This document shows, in pieces, positions 25,826-34,788 of a stretch of DNA of 64,000 nt. Source of the DNA: Allobosea thiooxidans (GTDB taxonomy: Bacteria > Pseudomonadota > Alphaproteobacteria > Rhizobiales > Beijerinckiaceae); assembly GCF_900168195.1 (NCBI RefSeq), contig NZ_FUYX01000017.1, positions 1 through 64,000 of the forward strand, written 5' to 3'. The position numbers and the translations under genes are program-made. The notes beneath the pieces are model-generated. The model did not search any database. It worked only from the letters and a program-made list of their open reading frames with translations, and was not told where the DNA came from. Within the stretch, counting starts at the first letter, position 1. Every line of letters begins with the position of its first letter.

Positions 25826-27559
25826 TCAGTGGATCTCGGGTTCCGGCACCTTCGCCGTCCCCTCGAGATAATCGAAGTCGCAGCCCTTGTCGGCCTGGCG
25901 GATATGGGCCGCCGACATCTTGCCCCAGCCGCGCGGATAGTTGCGGTCCGGCGGCGTCCAGACCGCGAGGCGGGCGGCGATCTCGGCCTCGGTGAGATTG
26001 ACCGAGATGCTACGCATCTCGACATCGACACTGATGATGTCGCCGGTCTGCACCGCCGCGAGCGGGCCCTTGATATAGGCTTCCGGCGCGACATGGAGGA
26101 TGCAGGCGCCGTAGCTGGTGCCGGACATGCGGGCGTCCGAGATGCGCAGCATGTCGCGCACGCCCTGTTTCAAGAGCTTCTTCGGAATCGGCAGCATGCC
26201 CCATTCCGGCATGCCGGGGCCGCCGACCGGGCCGCAATTCTTGAGCACCATGATGTGGTCGGCGGTGACGTCGAGATTCTCGTCGTTCACGGCTTTCATC
26301 ATCGCATCATAGTGCTCGAAGACCAGCGCCGGGCCGGAATGCCTGAGCAGGCGCGGCTCGGCGGCCGAGGGCTTGATGACGCAGCCATCGGGGGCGAGAT
26401 TGCCCTTGAGCACGGCCAACCCATTGGCCGTGGAGACGGGCTTGTCGAGCGGGCGGATGACGTTGTCGTCATAGACCTGGGCAAGTGCGATGGTCTCGGC
26501 GATCGGCTTGCCGGTCACCGTCATCGCATCGGTGTGGAGCTTGCTCTGGAGCTGCTTCAGCAGGGCGGGCAGACCGCCGGCATAGAAGAAATCCTCCATC
26601 AGGAAATCGCCGGAGGGGCGCAGGTTCGCCACGACGGGCACGTTGCGCGAGAAGGCGTCGAAATCATCCGGCGTCAGCGGCACGCCGGCACGGCCGGCCA
26701 TGGCGACGAGATGGATCATCGCATTGGTCGAGCCGGCGACGGCCATATGCACGGTCAGCGCGTTCTCGAAGCTCTTCCGGGTCAGGATCTGGTCGGGCGT
26801 CAGGTCTTCCCAGACCATCTCGACGATGCGCTTGCCGGCGGCGGCTGCCATGCGCGGATGGGCGGCGTCGGCGGCGGGGATCGCGGAAGCGCCGGGCAGG
26901 GTGAGGCCGAGCACTTCGGCGTGGCTCATCATCGTCGCGGCCGTGCCCATCACCATGCAGGTGCCGTAGGAACGGGCGATGCCGCTCTCCATGTCCTTCC
27001 ACTGGCCCTCGGTGATGTTGCCGGCCTCCTTCTCGGCCCAGTATTTCCAGACATCGGCGCCGGAGCCGAGCACCTTGCCGGCCCAGTTGCCGCGCAGCAT
27101 CGGCCCGGCCGGCACGAAGATGAAGGGCAGGCCGGCGCTGCAGGCGCCCATGATCAGCGCCGGCGTGGACTTGTCGCAGCCGCCGAGCAGCACCGCGCCG
27201 TCGAGCGGGTGGGAGCGGATCGATTCCTCGGTCTCCATCGCCAGGAAGTTGCGGTAGAGCATCGTCGTAGGCTTCTGATATTGCTCGGAAACCGACATCA
27301 CGGGGATTTCGATCGGGAAGCCGCCGGCCGCCCAGACCGCGCGCTTCACGGCTTCCGCGCGGTCGCGCAGGTGGGTGTGGCAGGGGTTGATCTCGGACCA
27401 GGTATTGATGATGCCGATGACCGGCTTGCCCATGAACTCCTCATGGCCGAAGCCCATCTGCAGCGCCCGCGAGCGATGCCCGAAGGAGCGCAGGTCGTTC
27501 GCCCCGAACCAGCGCCAGCTGCGCAGGGTCTCGGGCGTCTTGCGGGGGCGGGCGGACAT
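25826..27559 (-). CDS. IlvD/Edd-family sugar-acid dehydratase, L-arabinonate dehydratase-like
   Basis: 577 residues. The start (PETLRSWRWFGANDLRSFGH, RSRALQMGF) is, as I remember, that of rhizobial L-arabinonate dehydratase, and three cysteines that would hold the [2Fe-2S] cluster are in place: Cys60 (INPCHTH), Cys128 (GGCDKSTPALIMG) and Cys201 (YGTCMVMG). Later come LRISDARMSGTSYGACILHV and the acidic C-terminus. It would turn L-arabinonate (or D-fuconate, D-galactonate) into the 2-keto-3-deoxy acid used by the adjoining DapA-like gene. It is separated from that gene by a large palindromic repeat. Confidence 0.88.
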   Translation of the reverse strand: MSARPRKTPETLRSWRWFGANDLRSFGHRSRALQMGFGHEEFMGKPVIGIINTWSEINPCHTHLRDRAEAVKRAVWAAGGFPIEIPVMSVSEQYQKPTTMLYRNFLAMETEESIRSHPLDGAVLLGGCDKSTPALIMGACSAGLPFIFVPAGPMLRGNWAGKVLGSGADVWKYWAEKEAGNITEGQWKDMESGIARSYGTCMVMGTAATMMSHAEVLGLTLPGASAIPAADAAHPRMAAAAGKRIVEMVWEDLTPDQILTRKSFENALTVHMAVAGSTNAMIHLVAMAGRAGVPLTPDDFDAFSRNVPVVANLRPSGDFLMEDFFYAGGLPALLKQLQSKLHTDAMTVTGKPIAETIALAQVYDDNVIRPLDKPVSTANGLAVLKGNLAPDGCVIKPSAAEPRLLRHSGPALVFEHYDAMMKAVNDENLDVTADHIMVLKNCGPVGGPGMPEWGMLPIPKKLLKQGVRDMLRISDARMSGTSYGACILHVAPEAYIKGPLAAVQTGDIISVDVEMRSISVNLTEAEIAARLAVWTPPDRNYPRGWGKMSAAHIRQADKGCDFDYLEGTAKVPEPEIH

Positions 27560-27599
27560 GGGCGTTTCCTCGGTGATGCTCTTTGTTGGCTCGATGGCT

Positions 27600-27729
27600 T
27601 GTCATTCCGGGGCGACCCGCAGGGTCGAACCCGGAACCCACGACTGGGTCAGACGGTGTCCGCCTGCTGTGAAGGGCTCACCCGGTCGTGGGTTCCGGGT
27701 TCATCGCTGCGCGATGCCCCGGAATGACA
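27600..27729. repeat. 130-base nested palindromic element (cruciform) inside the L-arabinonate operon
   Basis: Outer arms TGTCATTCCGGGGC (27600-27613) pair perfectly with 27716-27729. Inside are a small hairpin (27613-27627), a long stem of 23 pairs with one T-G wobble (27627-27649 with 27680-27702), and a second small hairpin (27703-27715), giving a cloverleaf-like shape. The GTCATTCCGGGGC ends match dispersed intergenic palindromes that I know from related genomes. It fills almost the whole gap between the two catabolic genes, ending four bases from a stop codon. Confidence 0.85.
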
Positions 27730-27733
27730 AAGG

Positions 27734-28651
27734 TTATTCCGCTGCCGCGCGCTGGCTAGCCCAGCTCGACACGATGCCGCGCAGCTCCGCCCGCTCGGCT
27801 TCGTTCAGCTCCGGCAGGCCGGGCAGGCGGACCGGGCCGACATCGGTGCCGAGGAGGCCGAGCGCCTCCTTCACCACGGTGACGTTGGCGCCGTTGCCGT
27901 ATTTGGTGCGCAGCTTCTCGAAGCCGGCGATGGCGTCGACCTCGCGGCGGGCCGTGGCGTAGTCGCCAGCCTCCAGCGCGCGCCAGACCGCGAGCGAGCG
28001 CTCGGGCGCGACATTGATCAGTCCGGAGGTGAAGCCGCGGGCGCCGAGCGCATAGAAGGGCGCGGCCCAGCCCTCGGCGAGGCCGCAGATCCAGTTGGCC
28101 GAGGAGCCTTGCGTCTCGCGCACGCAATCGGCGAGCAGCATCATGTTGTTCGAAGCGAATTTCACGCCGGCGACGTTCGGGTGGGTCGCGACGCGGATCA
28201 GGTCCTTCACGCCGATCGCATCCGAGCGGATATAGGCGACGAGCGGGATCGGCAGCGCCTCGGCGATGGCGAGGATGTAGTCGGCCTGGGACTGCGGCGC
28301 GGCGAAGGGGTCGAGCGGGTGATGCACCATCGCGGCATCACAGCCGGCCTTGGCGGCGAGCTTTCCTGTCGCGACCGCCTCGCGCAGCGAACGGCCGATG
28401 CCGGCCGTGACCAGCGCCTTGCCGGCCGCGGCTTCCGCAGCGACGGCGTGGGAGCGCTCGACCTCGGCCGTCGTCATCGGGTAGAATTCGCCGGTATTGC
28501 CGGCCGAAACGATGTTGTGGATGCCCGCCTCGGCGATGCGCCGGACGATCCGGCCGGTCAGCGCCCAGTCGGCCTCGCCATCCGCCCTCCAGGCGGTGAC
28601 ATGGACGCCGGAAATGCCGCGCAGCGCGCTGCGCACCTTGTCATTCGTCAT
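27734..28651 (-). CDS. DapA/NAL-superfamily enzyme, probable L-2-keto-3-deoxyarabonate dehydratase
   Basis: 305 residues of the class I aldolase barrel. GNTGEFYPM (51-59), Tyr140 in VAYIRSD and Schiff-base Lys164 in VAGVKFASN are the active-site signposts. Together with an L-arabinonate dehydratase it fits conversion of 2-keto-3-deoxyarabonate to 2-oxoglutarate semialdehyde; an aldolase giving pyruvate plus glycolaldehyde is the alternative. I chose the ATG at 28651 (GGAGGG upstream). It overlaps the GntR gene by 11 bases, so translation is probably coupled. Confidence 0.85.
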   Translation of the reverse strand: MTNDKVRSALRGISGVHVTAWRADGEADWALTGRIVRRIAEAGIHNIVSAGNTGEFYPMTTAEVERSHAVAAEAAAGKALVTAGIGRSLREAVATGKLAAKAGCDAAMVHHPLDPFAAPQSQADYILAIAEALPIPLVAYIRSDAIGVKDLIRVATHPNVAGVKFASNNMMLLADCVRETQGSSANWICGLAEGWAAPFYALGARGFTSGLINVAPERSLAVWRALEAGDYATARREVDAIAGFEKLRTKYGNGANVTVVKEALGLLGTDVGPVRLPGLPELNEAERAELRGIVSSWASQRAAAE

Positions 28652-29342
28652 AGTCCAGTCCCTCCGCGTCCGCACCGAAGACCAGCCGCACATGGGCCTT
28701 GCCCGAGCGTACGATGTGGCGGCGCATCCTCAGTTCGGCGAGCGCGGGATCGCGCGCCCGGAGCGCCTCGTGGATGTCACGATGTTCCTCGAAGCCTCTC
28801 CGGCGTTCGTCGGCTTGCGAATGCAGGGCGATGCGCTGGGCATGGTCGTACATGCGCTGGCCGTCGAGGCGGCGCTCCAGATAGGTGCAGCCGGAGATGC
28901 GGTGGATCGCGCGGTGATAGGCCTCGTTCAGCGCGACGAGGTCTTCGAGATCGCCATGCTCGGTCGCCTGTTCCATCTCGGCGATCAGCCGGGCGAGCGC
29001 GTGCTCGTCGGCCTCGGTCAGGCGGTTGGCGGCGATATGGGCCATGACGCTTTCGAGCGCGGCGCGGCCGAGCGCCATCTCCAGCGCCTGCCGGGCCGAG
29101 AACTCGACGAAGACGCCGCGGCGCGCCTCGGTCCGGACCAGCCCTTCGCTCTCCAGCTTGCGGATCGCATCCTTCACCGGCGTCGTGCTGACGCCGAGCA
29201 TCTCGGCGAGCTGGCGCTCGTTCAGTCGCTCGCCGTTGCGGAAGCGCCCGGCGACGATGGCGCGGCGCAGGCGCTCATGGACATGCTCGCGCAGGGAGCG
29301 CAGCAGGTCTGGGGCAACGGGTTCGACGACAGGTTGCAGCAT
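28641..29342 (-). CDS. GntR-family regulator (FCD domain)
   Basis: 233 residues if started at the ATG at 29342, which has GGAAGAG six bases upstream; an in-frame ATG at 29390 lacks a ribosome site. Winged HTH near residues 15-75 (NERQLAEMLGVSTTPVKDAI, RKLESEGLV), then an all-helical FCD effector domain (ALNEAYHRAIHRISGCTYLE, EEHRDIHEALRARD, with the metal-binding His pattern). First gene of the catabolic operon, with an 18-base palindrome upstream, so autoregulation released by a sugar acid is likely. Confidence 0.92.
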   Translation of the reverse strand: MLQPVVEPVAPDLLRSLREHVHERLRRAIVAGRFRNGERLNERQLAEMLGVSTTPVKDAIRKLESEGLVRTEARRGVFVEFSARQALEMALGRAALESVMAHIAANRLTEADEHALARLIAEMEQATEHGDLEDLVALNEAYHRAIHRISGCTYLERRLDGQRMYDHAQRIALHSQADERRRGFEEHRDIHEALRARDPALAELRMRRHIVRSGKAHVRLVFGADAEGLDYDE

Positions 29343-29663
29343 CCGCTCTTCCAGGGCGGCGAAACGGAGCCGCAGAAGCGGGGTTCGCATCGCGCGGGTG
29401 AGTCTTCAAACAGCACAATCGGACGTCAGCGACAATCTGAAATTTCAGATTTCAGATATGCGGCCGGCATCTGCAGATCGAGGGCTTTCGCGGACCGTCC
29501 ATTGATGGGCGCTTCATTCTGAGGAATGGCCGGAAGCTGCGTCCTGAAGGGGACCCGGGGCCCCGGGACACCGGCACCTCTGGCGCTCCGCCGCATGCCG
29601 ACGCAATCTCCGTCGGGAGGGCCCGGCCGCATGCCGAGGCGCCGTGCCGATGGAGACGAAACG
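29343..29663. promoter_or_regulatory. Divergent regulatory region between gntR and the DUF2891 pseudogene
   Basis: A 321-base gap with no gene of its own. Besides the 18-base palindrome at 29434-29451 it contains the self-complementary GC block CCCGGGGCCCCGGG at 29554-29567. The palindrome lies in an AT-rich patch and is the clearest regulatory signal. Confidence 0.6.
29434..29451. promoter_or_regulatory. Perfect 18-base palindrome, likely GntR operator
   Basis: AATCTGAAATTTCAGATT reads the same on both strands, and the half-site ATTTCAGAT is repeated immediately after (29450-29458 region). It lies 91 bases upstream of the gntR start. Size, symmetry and position match operators of FCD-type GntR repressors. 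Confidence 0.75.
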
Positions 29664-30679
29664 ATGGATGCGCCCGTTCTGACCGAAGAGGCCGCGCAGC
29701 GCTTCGCCGGGATCGCGCTCGGCCATGTCCGCCGGGAATACCGAACAAGCCGGACCACGCGCTCGCCGGGCCTGAGGATGCGCGCACGCCCAGTGCGCTG
29801 CATCCGGTGTTCTACGGCAGCTATGACTGGCACTCCTGCGTGCACAGCTATTGGATGCTGGCCCGGCTGTTGCGGCGCTATCCGAGGATGGAGGCGGCGG
29901 CCGGCATCACGGCGCTGTTCGACGCGCAGCTCGTCCCGGAGAAGGTCGCGGTCGAATGCGCTTATCTGGCGCCGCCGACGGCGCGCGGCTTCAAGCGGCC
30001 CTATGGCTGGGGCTGGCTCCTGAAGCTCGCCGCCGAGCTGGGGCACCTCGACGACGGGCGCTGGGGCAGGGCGCTGGCGCCGCTCGCCGCGATCTTCGCC
30101 CAGCGCTTCCGCGATTTCCTGCCGATCGCGACCTATCCCGTCCGCGTCGGCACCCATTTCAACACCGCCTTCGGGCTGCGGATGGCTGCGGATTATGCTG
30201 ACGCGACGGAGGATGGCGCCTTTCTCACATTGCTGCGCGAAACGGCATTGCGCTGGTACGGCGCCGATGTCGATTGCCCGGCCTGGGGCGAGCCGAGCGG
30301 CGACGATTTCCAGTCATCGGCGCTGATCGAGGCGGAATGCATGCGCCGCCTGCTGCCGCTGGAGCGGTTCCTGCCCTGGTTCGAGCGCTTCCTGCCGCGG
30401 ATCGGGCAGGGCGAACCGGCCATCCTGTTCAAGCCAGCGACGGTGACCGACCGGACCGATGGCAAGATCGCGCATCTCGACGGGCTCAATCTCAGCCGGG
30501 CCTGGTGCTGGGGCGCGCTCGCCATGGCGCTGCCTGTGGGGGATGCGCGGCGCACCGTCATCGAAGCCGCGGCGCGGCGGCATCTCGAAGCCGGTCTGCC
30601 CCATATCGCCGGCGACTATATGGGCGAGCACTGGCTTGCGACCTTCGCCGTGCTCGCCATCGACGAGGGCCGCGCCTGA
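29664..30679 (+). pseudogene. DUF2891 protein gene with a single-base frameshift
   Basis: The frame opens at ATG 29664 (MDAPVLTEEAAQRFAGIALG, HVRREY) and continues in another frame from about 29742 to the stop at 30679. Dropping one C at 29741-29742 breaks it: restoring a base would read REYPNKPDHALAGPEDARTP and then join LHPVFYGSYDWHSCVHSYWM. The downstream 290 residues are intact (WHSCVH, GTHFNTAFGL, CPAWGEPSGDDFQSSALIEA, FLPRIGQ, HLDGLNLSRAWCW). DUF2891 is a conserved family of about 330 residues with unknown role. This is either a recent knockout or a sequencing error. Confidence 0.85.
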
Positions 30680-30693
30680 GCGGCCGTCGCGGC

Positions 30694-31419
30694 TCAGGCG
30701 GGTGTGCCGTCCGAGCCCAGCGCAAAGAGGCGGTCGATCAGCAAAGCGAGCGTCGCAACCAGGATTGCTCCCTGAACCACATAGGCCGTGTTCGAGCCTG
30801 AGAGCCCTTCGATGATCGGCGAGCCGAGCGAGAGGGCCCCCACCGTCGAACCCACCGTGGCGGTGCCGACATTGATGATGGCGGAGGTGCGGATGCCGGC
30901 GAGGATCACCGGCGCCGCCAGCGGCAATTCGATCTGGAGCAGACGGCGCAGCGGCGTGAAGCCCATGCCGTCAGCCGCCTCGAGGGTGCTCCGTTCCACG
31001 CCTTCCAGGCCGGTGACGGTGTTGGCGATGATCGGCAGCAACGCATAGACGAATAGGGCGACCAGCGTCGCGCCCGAGCCATAGCCGAGGACGGGCACCG
31101 TCAGGGCGAGCACGGCAACGGGCGGAAAGGTCTGTCCGATCGCAGCCGTGGCCGAGAGCAGCGGCAGGAGCCGTCGGCCGGCCTCGCGCGTCACGAAGAT
31201 GCCGGCGCTCACGCCGACCAGGGCGGCGGCACCGGTCGCGCCGAGCACGAGCCGGATATGGGCAAGGGTGAGATCGAGGAAGCTCGCCCGCGTATAGAGC
31301 GGCCGGTCGAGGCTCGGAAACAGCGCGTGGAAGAGCAGCGCGCTCCGTGGCAGCAGCACGAGCAGCCCGGCGAGCAAGGCCGCCATGAGCAGGACCGGGC
31401 GAAGCGCGCGCAGCGTCAT
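30694..31419 (-). CDS. Osmoprotectant-type ABC transporter permease (second permease)
   Basis: 241 residues, about six membrane helices, with the inner-membrane permease signature around EAADGMGFTPLRRLLQIELP and the OpuC/Osm-type text GIRTSAIINVGTATVGSTVG. Works with the ATPase and larger permease upstream to import a small solute, likely glycine betaine or choline. Starts inside the ATPase gene (ATGA overlap) and is last of the four-gene operon. Confidence 0.9.
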   Translation of the reverse strand: MTLRALRPVLLMAALLAGLLVLLPRSALLFHALFPSLDRPLYTRASFLDLTLAHIRLVLGATGAAALVGVSAGIFVTREAGRRLLPLLSATAAIGQTFPPVAVLALTVPVLGYGSGATLVALFVYALLPIIANTVTGLEGVERSTLEAADGMGFTPLRRLLQIELPLAAPVILAGIRTSAIINVGTATVGSTVGALSLGSPIIEGLSGSNTAYVVQGAILVATLALLIDRLFALGSDGTPA

Positions 31420-32354
31420 GCCGGGCGTCCCGGGTCGAGGTCCTCGAAGCCGATCCGGCCGATCCGGCGGCCGTCGGCCTCGCTGACATCGAGCGTGCGG
31501 TGACCGCTCGCGACCATATGGGCGAGGGCGGCCGAGAGCGTCGCGCCGGGGGCTATGCTGGCGCCAGCGGCTTCCGAAGCGACGGGCCGCATCACTTGCG
31601 CGACGGTCGCGCCGGCGAGGAGCTTCAAGATCGCTTCCTCGCCGCCGATGAAGTCGCGGACGCGGGCATTGGCGGGCCGGTGGACGATCGCCGCCGGCGT
31701 GCCGTCCTGCGCGATCCGGCCTTCCTCGAGCATGATGATGCGCTCACCGAGCTTCAGCGCTTCCTCGATGTCGTGCGTGACGAGCACGATTGTCTTGCCC
31801 GTCGCCTTGTGGATCGCTTTCAGCTCGTCCTGGAGGCCGTGGCGTGTCACCGGGTCGAGCGCCCCGAACGGCTCGTCCATCAGCAGGATCGGCGGATCGG
31901 CGGCCAGCGCCCGCGCCACGCCGACGCGCTGCTGCTGCCCGCCGGACAATTCGCTCGGGCGCCGGCGCGCGAGCCCGTCGGCCTGCAGGCCGACCATGGC
32001 GAGCAGGGCTGCGACCCGCTCCGCCACCCTGGCTTTCGGCCAGCCGAGCAGCCGGGGCACGGTCGCGATGTTGTCGAAGACGCTCCAATGCGGGAAGAGC
32101 CCGCCGGCCTGGATGACATAGCCGATGCCGCGCCGCAGGATCGCGGGATCGCCGTCGCGCACATCGCGGCCATTGACCGTGATGCGGCCCTCATCGGCCG
32201 GGATCAGCGCGTTCATCATCCGCAGCGTCGTCGACTTGCCGCAGCCCGAGGGCCCGACGATGACGTTGAAGGAGCCGTCGGTCAGGGCGAGGTCGAGCCT
32301 GTCGACGACGCGCCTGCCGCCATAGAGCTTGCTGACGCCGGCCAGGGTGATCAT
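31416..32354 (-). CDS. Osmoprotectant-type ABC transporter ATP-binding protein
   Basis: 312 residues. Walker A GPSGCGKST, signature LSGGQQQRVGVARAL, Walker B ILLMDEPFGALDPVTR and switch His THDIEEAL are all present. After the ATPase domain (~240 residues) comes a CBS-like tail (TVAQVMRPV, HRTLDVSE), as in OpuCA/ProV, which senses ionic strength or nucleotides in the family. The ATG at 32354 overlaps the permease stop. The same frame stays open to 33386 but that extension is antisense-like noise within the permease gene. Confidence 0.92.
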   Translation of the reverse strand: MITLAGVSKLYGGRRVVDRLDLALTDGSFNVIVGPSGCGKSTTLRMMNALIPADEGRITVNGRDVRDGDPAILRRGIGYVIQAGGLFPHWSVFDNIATVPRLLGWPKARVAERVAALLAMVGLQADGLARRRPSELSGGQQQRVGVARALAADPPILLMDEPFGALDPVTRHGLQDELKAIHKATGKTIVLVTHDIEEALKLGERIIMLEEGRIAQDGTPAAIVHRPANARVRDFIGGEEAILKLLAGATVAQVMRPVASEAAGASIAPGATLSAALAHMVASGHRTLDVSEADGRRIGRIGFEDLDPGRPA

Positions 32355-33508
32355 CGTTGCGGCTCCCCATTTGCGGCCAGGACGGAGAAGGCCGTATCGC
32401 AGGCCAGCGCGAGCAGGATCGTCGGGATGACGCCGAGCAGGACGAGATCGAGCGCGTTCTGCCCCAGCCCCTGGAAGACGAAGGCGCCGAACCCGCCGGC
32501 CCCGATCAGCGCCGCGACGACGGCAAGCCCGATGGTCTGGATGATGACGACCCTGAGACCGGCGAGGATGACGGGGAAGGCGAGCGGAAGCGACACCTGC
32601 AGCAGGATCTGGCCGGGGCGCATGCCGCTGCCCAGAGCGGCGTCGATGGTCGCGGCCGGGACGGCGTCGAGGCCCGTGACCGTGTTGCGGACCAGCGGCA
32701 GCAGCGCGTAGCAGACGAGCGCGATCAGGGCCGGCGCCGTGCCGATGCCGGCGATGCCGAGGGTCCTGAGCCAGGGAAAAGCCTCCGCCAGCGAGGAGAG
32801 CGGGCCGATCATCAGGCCGAAGAGCGCGATCGAGGGCACGGTCTGGACGATGTTGAGGACCGCGAAGAGCCGTGCCCGGAAGCGGGGATGCCGCGTCGCC
32901 CAGATGCCGAGCGGTACTCCGAGCGAGGCAGCGATCAGCGCCGTCGCCGCGACCAGGAAGACATGCCGCTGCAGGGCTGCGGCGAACACGTCCGAGCGCG
33001 CCCGGTATTCGCGCGCCAGCGAGAGCGCATCGAACCATCCGAGCATAGCCATGCCGACGACAGGGGCGAAGACGACGACGGCGAGCAGCAGCCGCGCCCG
33101 CGTCGAAAGCCCGGCCTGCTGCGCCAGGTCGACGAAGGCGAGGGCGAGGGCGGCCAGGATCAGCCAGAAGGCCGGCCCCAGCGAGGTCCGGGCGGCCGGG
33201 ACATCCGGATTCGCCAATGCGACCGAACCCGTCGCAGCCGCCGCAAGGATCAGGAGCAGCGTCGCGAACAGGGCCGATCCGGTGACGAGGCCGGTTTTCC
33301 GGCCCGACTGCAGAAAGGCCGTCGCGAGCAGGCCGACGGCGAGGATCGCGAGCGCGACGGCCTGCGCCGGGCTCGCGACGGCCCATAGCGGCAGCGGCTG
33401 GCCGGGGACGATCCGGTTCGGCGCATGCGACAGGAAGCCGAGGCTCCAGACGGCCAGCATCGCGATGCCGGTCAGGACCGGCAGCACCCAGTTCCGCACG
33501 CGCAACAT
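32351..33508 (-). CDS. Osmoprotectant-type ABC transporter permease (large)
   Basis: 385 residues with roughly ten hydrophobic segments: an extra N-terminal membrane region (WVLPVLTGIAMLAVWSLGF, several helices up to residue ~165) and a C-terminal permease domain (NIVQTVPSIALFGLMIGPLS, DAALGSGMRPGQILLQVSLP, QTIGLAVVAALIGAGGFG). The N-terminal extension without a fused binding domain is typical of YehY/OsmW-type permeases. Overlaps the ATPase gene by four bases. Confidence 0.9.
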   Translation of the reverse strand: MLRVRNWVLPVLTGIAMLAVWSLGFLSHAPNRIVPGQPLPLWAVASPAQAVALAILAVGLLATAFLQSGRKTGLVTGSALFATLLLILAAAATGSVALANPDVPAARTSLGPAFWLILAALALAFVDLAQQAGLSTRARLLLAVVVFAPVVGMAMLGWFDALSLAREYRARSDVFAAALQRHVFLVAATALIAASLGVPLGIWATRHPRFRARLFAVLNIVQTVPSIALFGLMIGPLSSLAEAFPWLRTLGIAGIGTAPALIALVCYALLPLVRNTVTGLDAVPAATIDAALGSGMRPGQILLQVSLPLAFPVILAGLRVVIIQTIGLAVVAALIGAGGFGAFVFQGLGQNALDLVLLGVIPTILLALACDTAFSVLAANGEPQR

Positions 33509-33540
33509 CGCGCCGCGCCTGCTGTCGATCCGTGCGGCGG

Positions 33541-34452
33541 TTATTTCAGCAGGCCCTTTTCCTTGAGATAGGCTTCGGCGACGGCCTTGGCGCTGACGCC
33601 GTCGACCGCGATCCTGGCGTTCAGGCGCTGCAGGGTCTCCAGCGTGAGCGACTCGAAGACCGGGGCTAGCAGCGCGGCGATGCGGGGATGCCGGTCCAGC
33701 GCCTCCTGTCGTATGACCGGAGAGGGCTGATAGACCGGCTGCACGCCCTTGCTGTCGGCGAGCACGACCAGCCCGAGCGCGGCGAGCTGCCCATCCGTGC
33801 CATAGGCCATCGCGGCATTGACGCCGGAGGTGCCGGAGGCCGCGGCCTGTTCGGTCGCGGCGGTGTCGCCGCCCGACAGAACGAGCAGCTGGTCGCCGCT
33901 CAGCTTGAAGCCATAGGCCGTCTGAAAGGCGGGCAGCGCGGCCGGGCTTTCGACGAATTCGGCCGAGCCGGCGAGCTTGACCTTGCCGCCGCCCGAAACC
34001 CATTTGCCGAAATCCTCGAGCGAGGCGAGCTTCTGCCCCGTCGCGAGATCGCGCCGGACCGCGATGGCCCAGGTGTTGTTGGCCGGCGCCCGCTGCAGCC
34101 AGACGAGCTTGTTCGCTTCGTCCAGCTTCCTGGCCTTCTCATAGGCCGCATCCGCCGATTTCCAGGCCGGGTCCTTCTCCTGGTTGAAGAAGAAGGCGGC
34201 GTTGCCGGTGTATTCGGGATAGAGGTCGATTTCCCCCGCCAGGATCGCCGTACGGACGATCTTGGTCGGCCCCAGCGAAACCTTGTCCTCCACCGGAATG
34301 TCGTTGGCCTTCAGCACGAGGACGATCATCGAGCCGAGGAGCGCGCCCTCGGTGTCGATCTTCGAACCGACCTTGACGGCCGTCTGGGCCGCCACCGGGG
34401 CGGCCGCCAGCAGGCCGGACAAAACCAGACCGGCCGCGATCAGCTTCTTCAT
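33541..34452 (-). CDS. Osmoprotectant-type substrate-binding protein (OsmF/ProX-OpuC family)
   Basis: 303 residues. Signal peptide MKKLIAAGLVLSGLLAAAPV ending at AAQ; mature domain with KVGSKIDTEGALLGSMI, GEIDLYPEYTGNAAFFF, LQRAPANNTWAIAVRRD and GVNAAMAYGTDGQLAALGL, the OpuAC type 2 binding fold. The DLYPEYTG segment is typical of glycine-betaine/choline binders. ATG at 34452 has GGGGAGGG upstream. First gene of the operon; 32 bases before the large permease. Confidence 0.92.
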   Translation of the reverse strand: MKKLIAAGLVLSGLLAAAPVAAQTAVKVGSKIDTEGALLGSMIVLVLKANDIPVEDKVSLGPTKIVRTAILAGEIDLYPEYTGNAAFFFNQEKDPAWKSADAAYEKARKLDEANKLVWLQRAPANNTWAIAVRRDLATGQKLASLEDFGKWVSGGGKVKLAGSAEFVESPAALPAFQTAYGFKLSGDQLLVLSGGDTAATEQAAASGTSGVNAAMAYGTDGQLAALGLVVLADSKGVQPVYQPSPVIRQEALDRHPRIAALLAPVFESLTLETLQRLNARIAVDGVSAKAVAEAYLKEKGLLK

Positions 34453-34788
34453 CTCAGACCCTCCCCTTGGCTCCGCTTGCCGACGTCGCAAGCCGCCCTG
34501 CGCCACAGCAACGTGCCCGGCCGTAAGAGGTTCAACCGAAGCGCCAGGCCGAAACGTGAATCCCAGCAGATGTGCAGCAGGCCGGATGCGAGGCTAGGCC
34601 ATCGTCAGGTCTCCCGTAAACCAGCCCGGAGCATCCGGGCCGGTCCGCGCCGGTCCACGGCCCATCCAAGCCTCCGGTGGTGTCAGGGCATGTCCGGAGC
34701 GGCGACGGCGTTCTGCGGAGTGGCTTCGACAGGGGAGGCATGCCAATGAACGGCCGCGATGCGGGCCGGTCCGAAGCCGGCGACGACA
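34453..34788. other. 336-base gap upstream of the ABC transporter operon
   Basis: Holds the promoter of the transporter operon and the 3' trailer of the CinA-like gene (both read leftwards). I see short GC-rich direct repeats (GCCGGTCC twice near 34640) but no convincing gene, operator or terminator. Confidence 0.5.

Noticed and set aside
27600..27729. tRNA-like cloverleaf
   Set aside because: Arm lengths are far from tRNA (14-base outer arms, 23-pair central stem) and no anticodon or T-loop consensus; it is a palindromic repeat.
32355..33386. Upstream extension of the ABC ATPase frame
   Set aside because: Overlaps the permease gene in another frame; ATPase similarity begins at the ATG at 32354.
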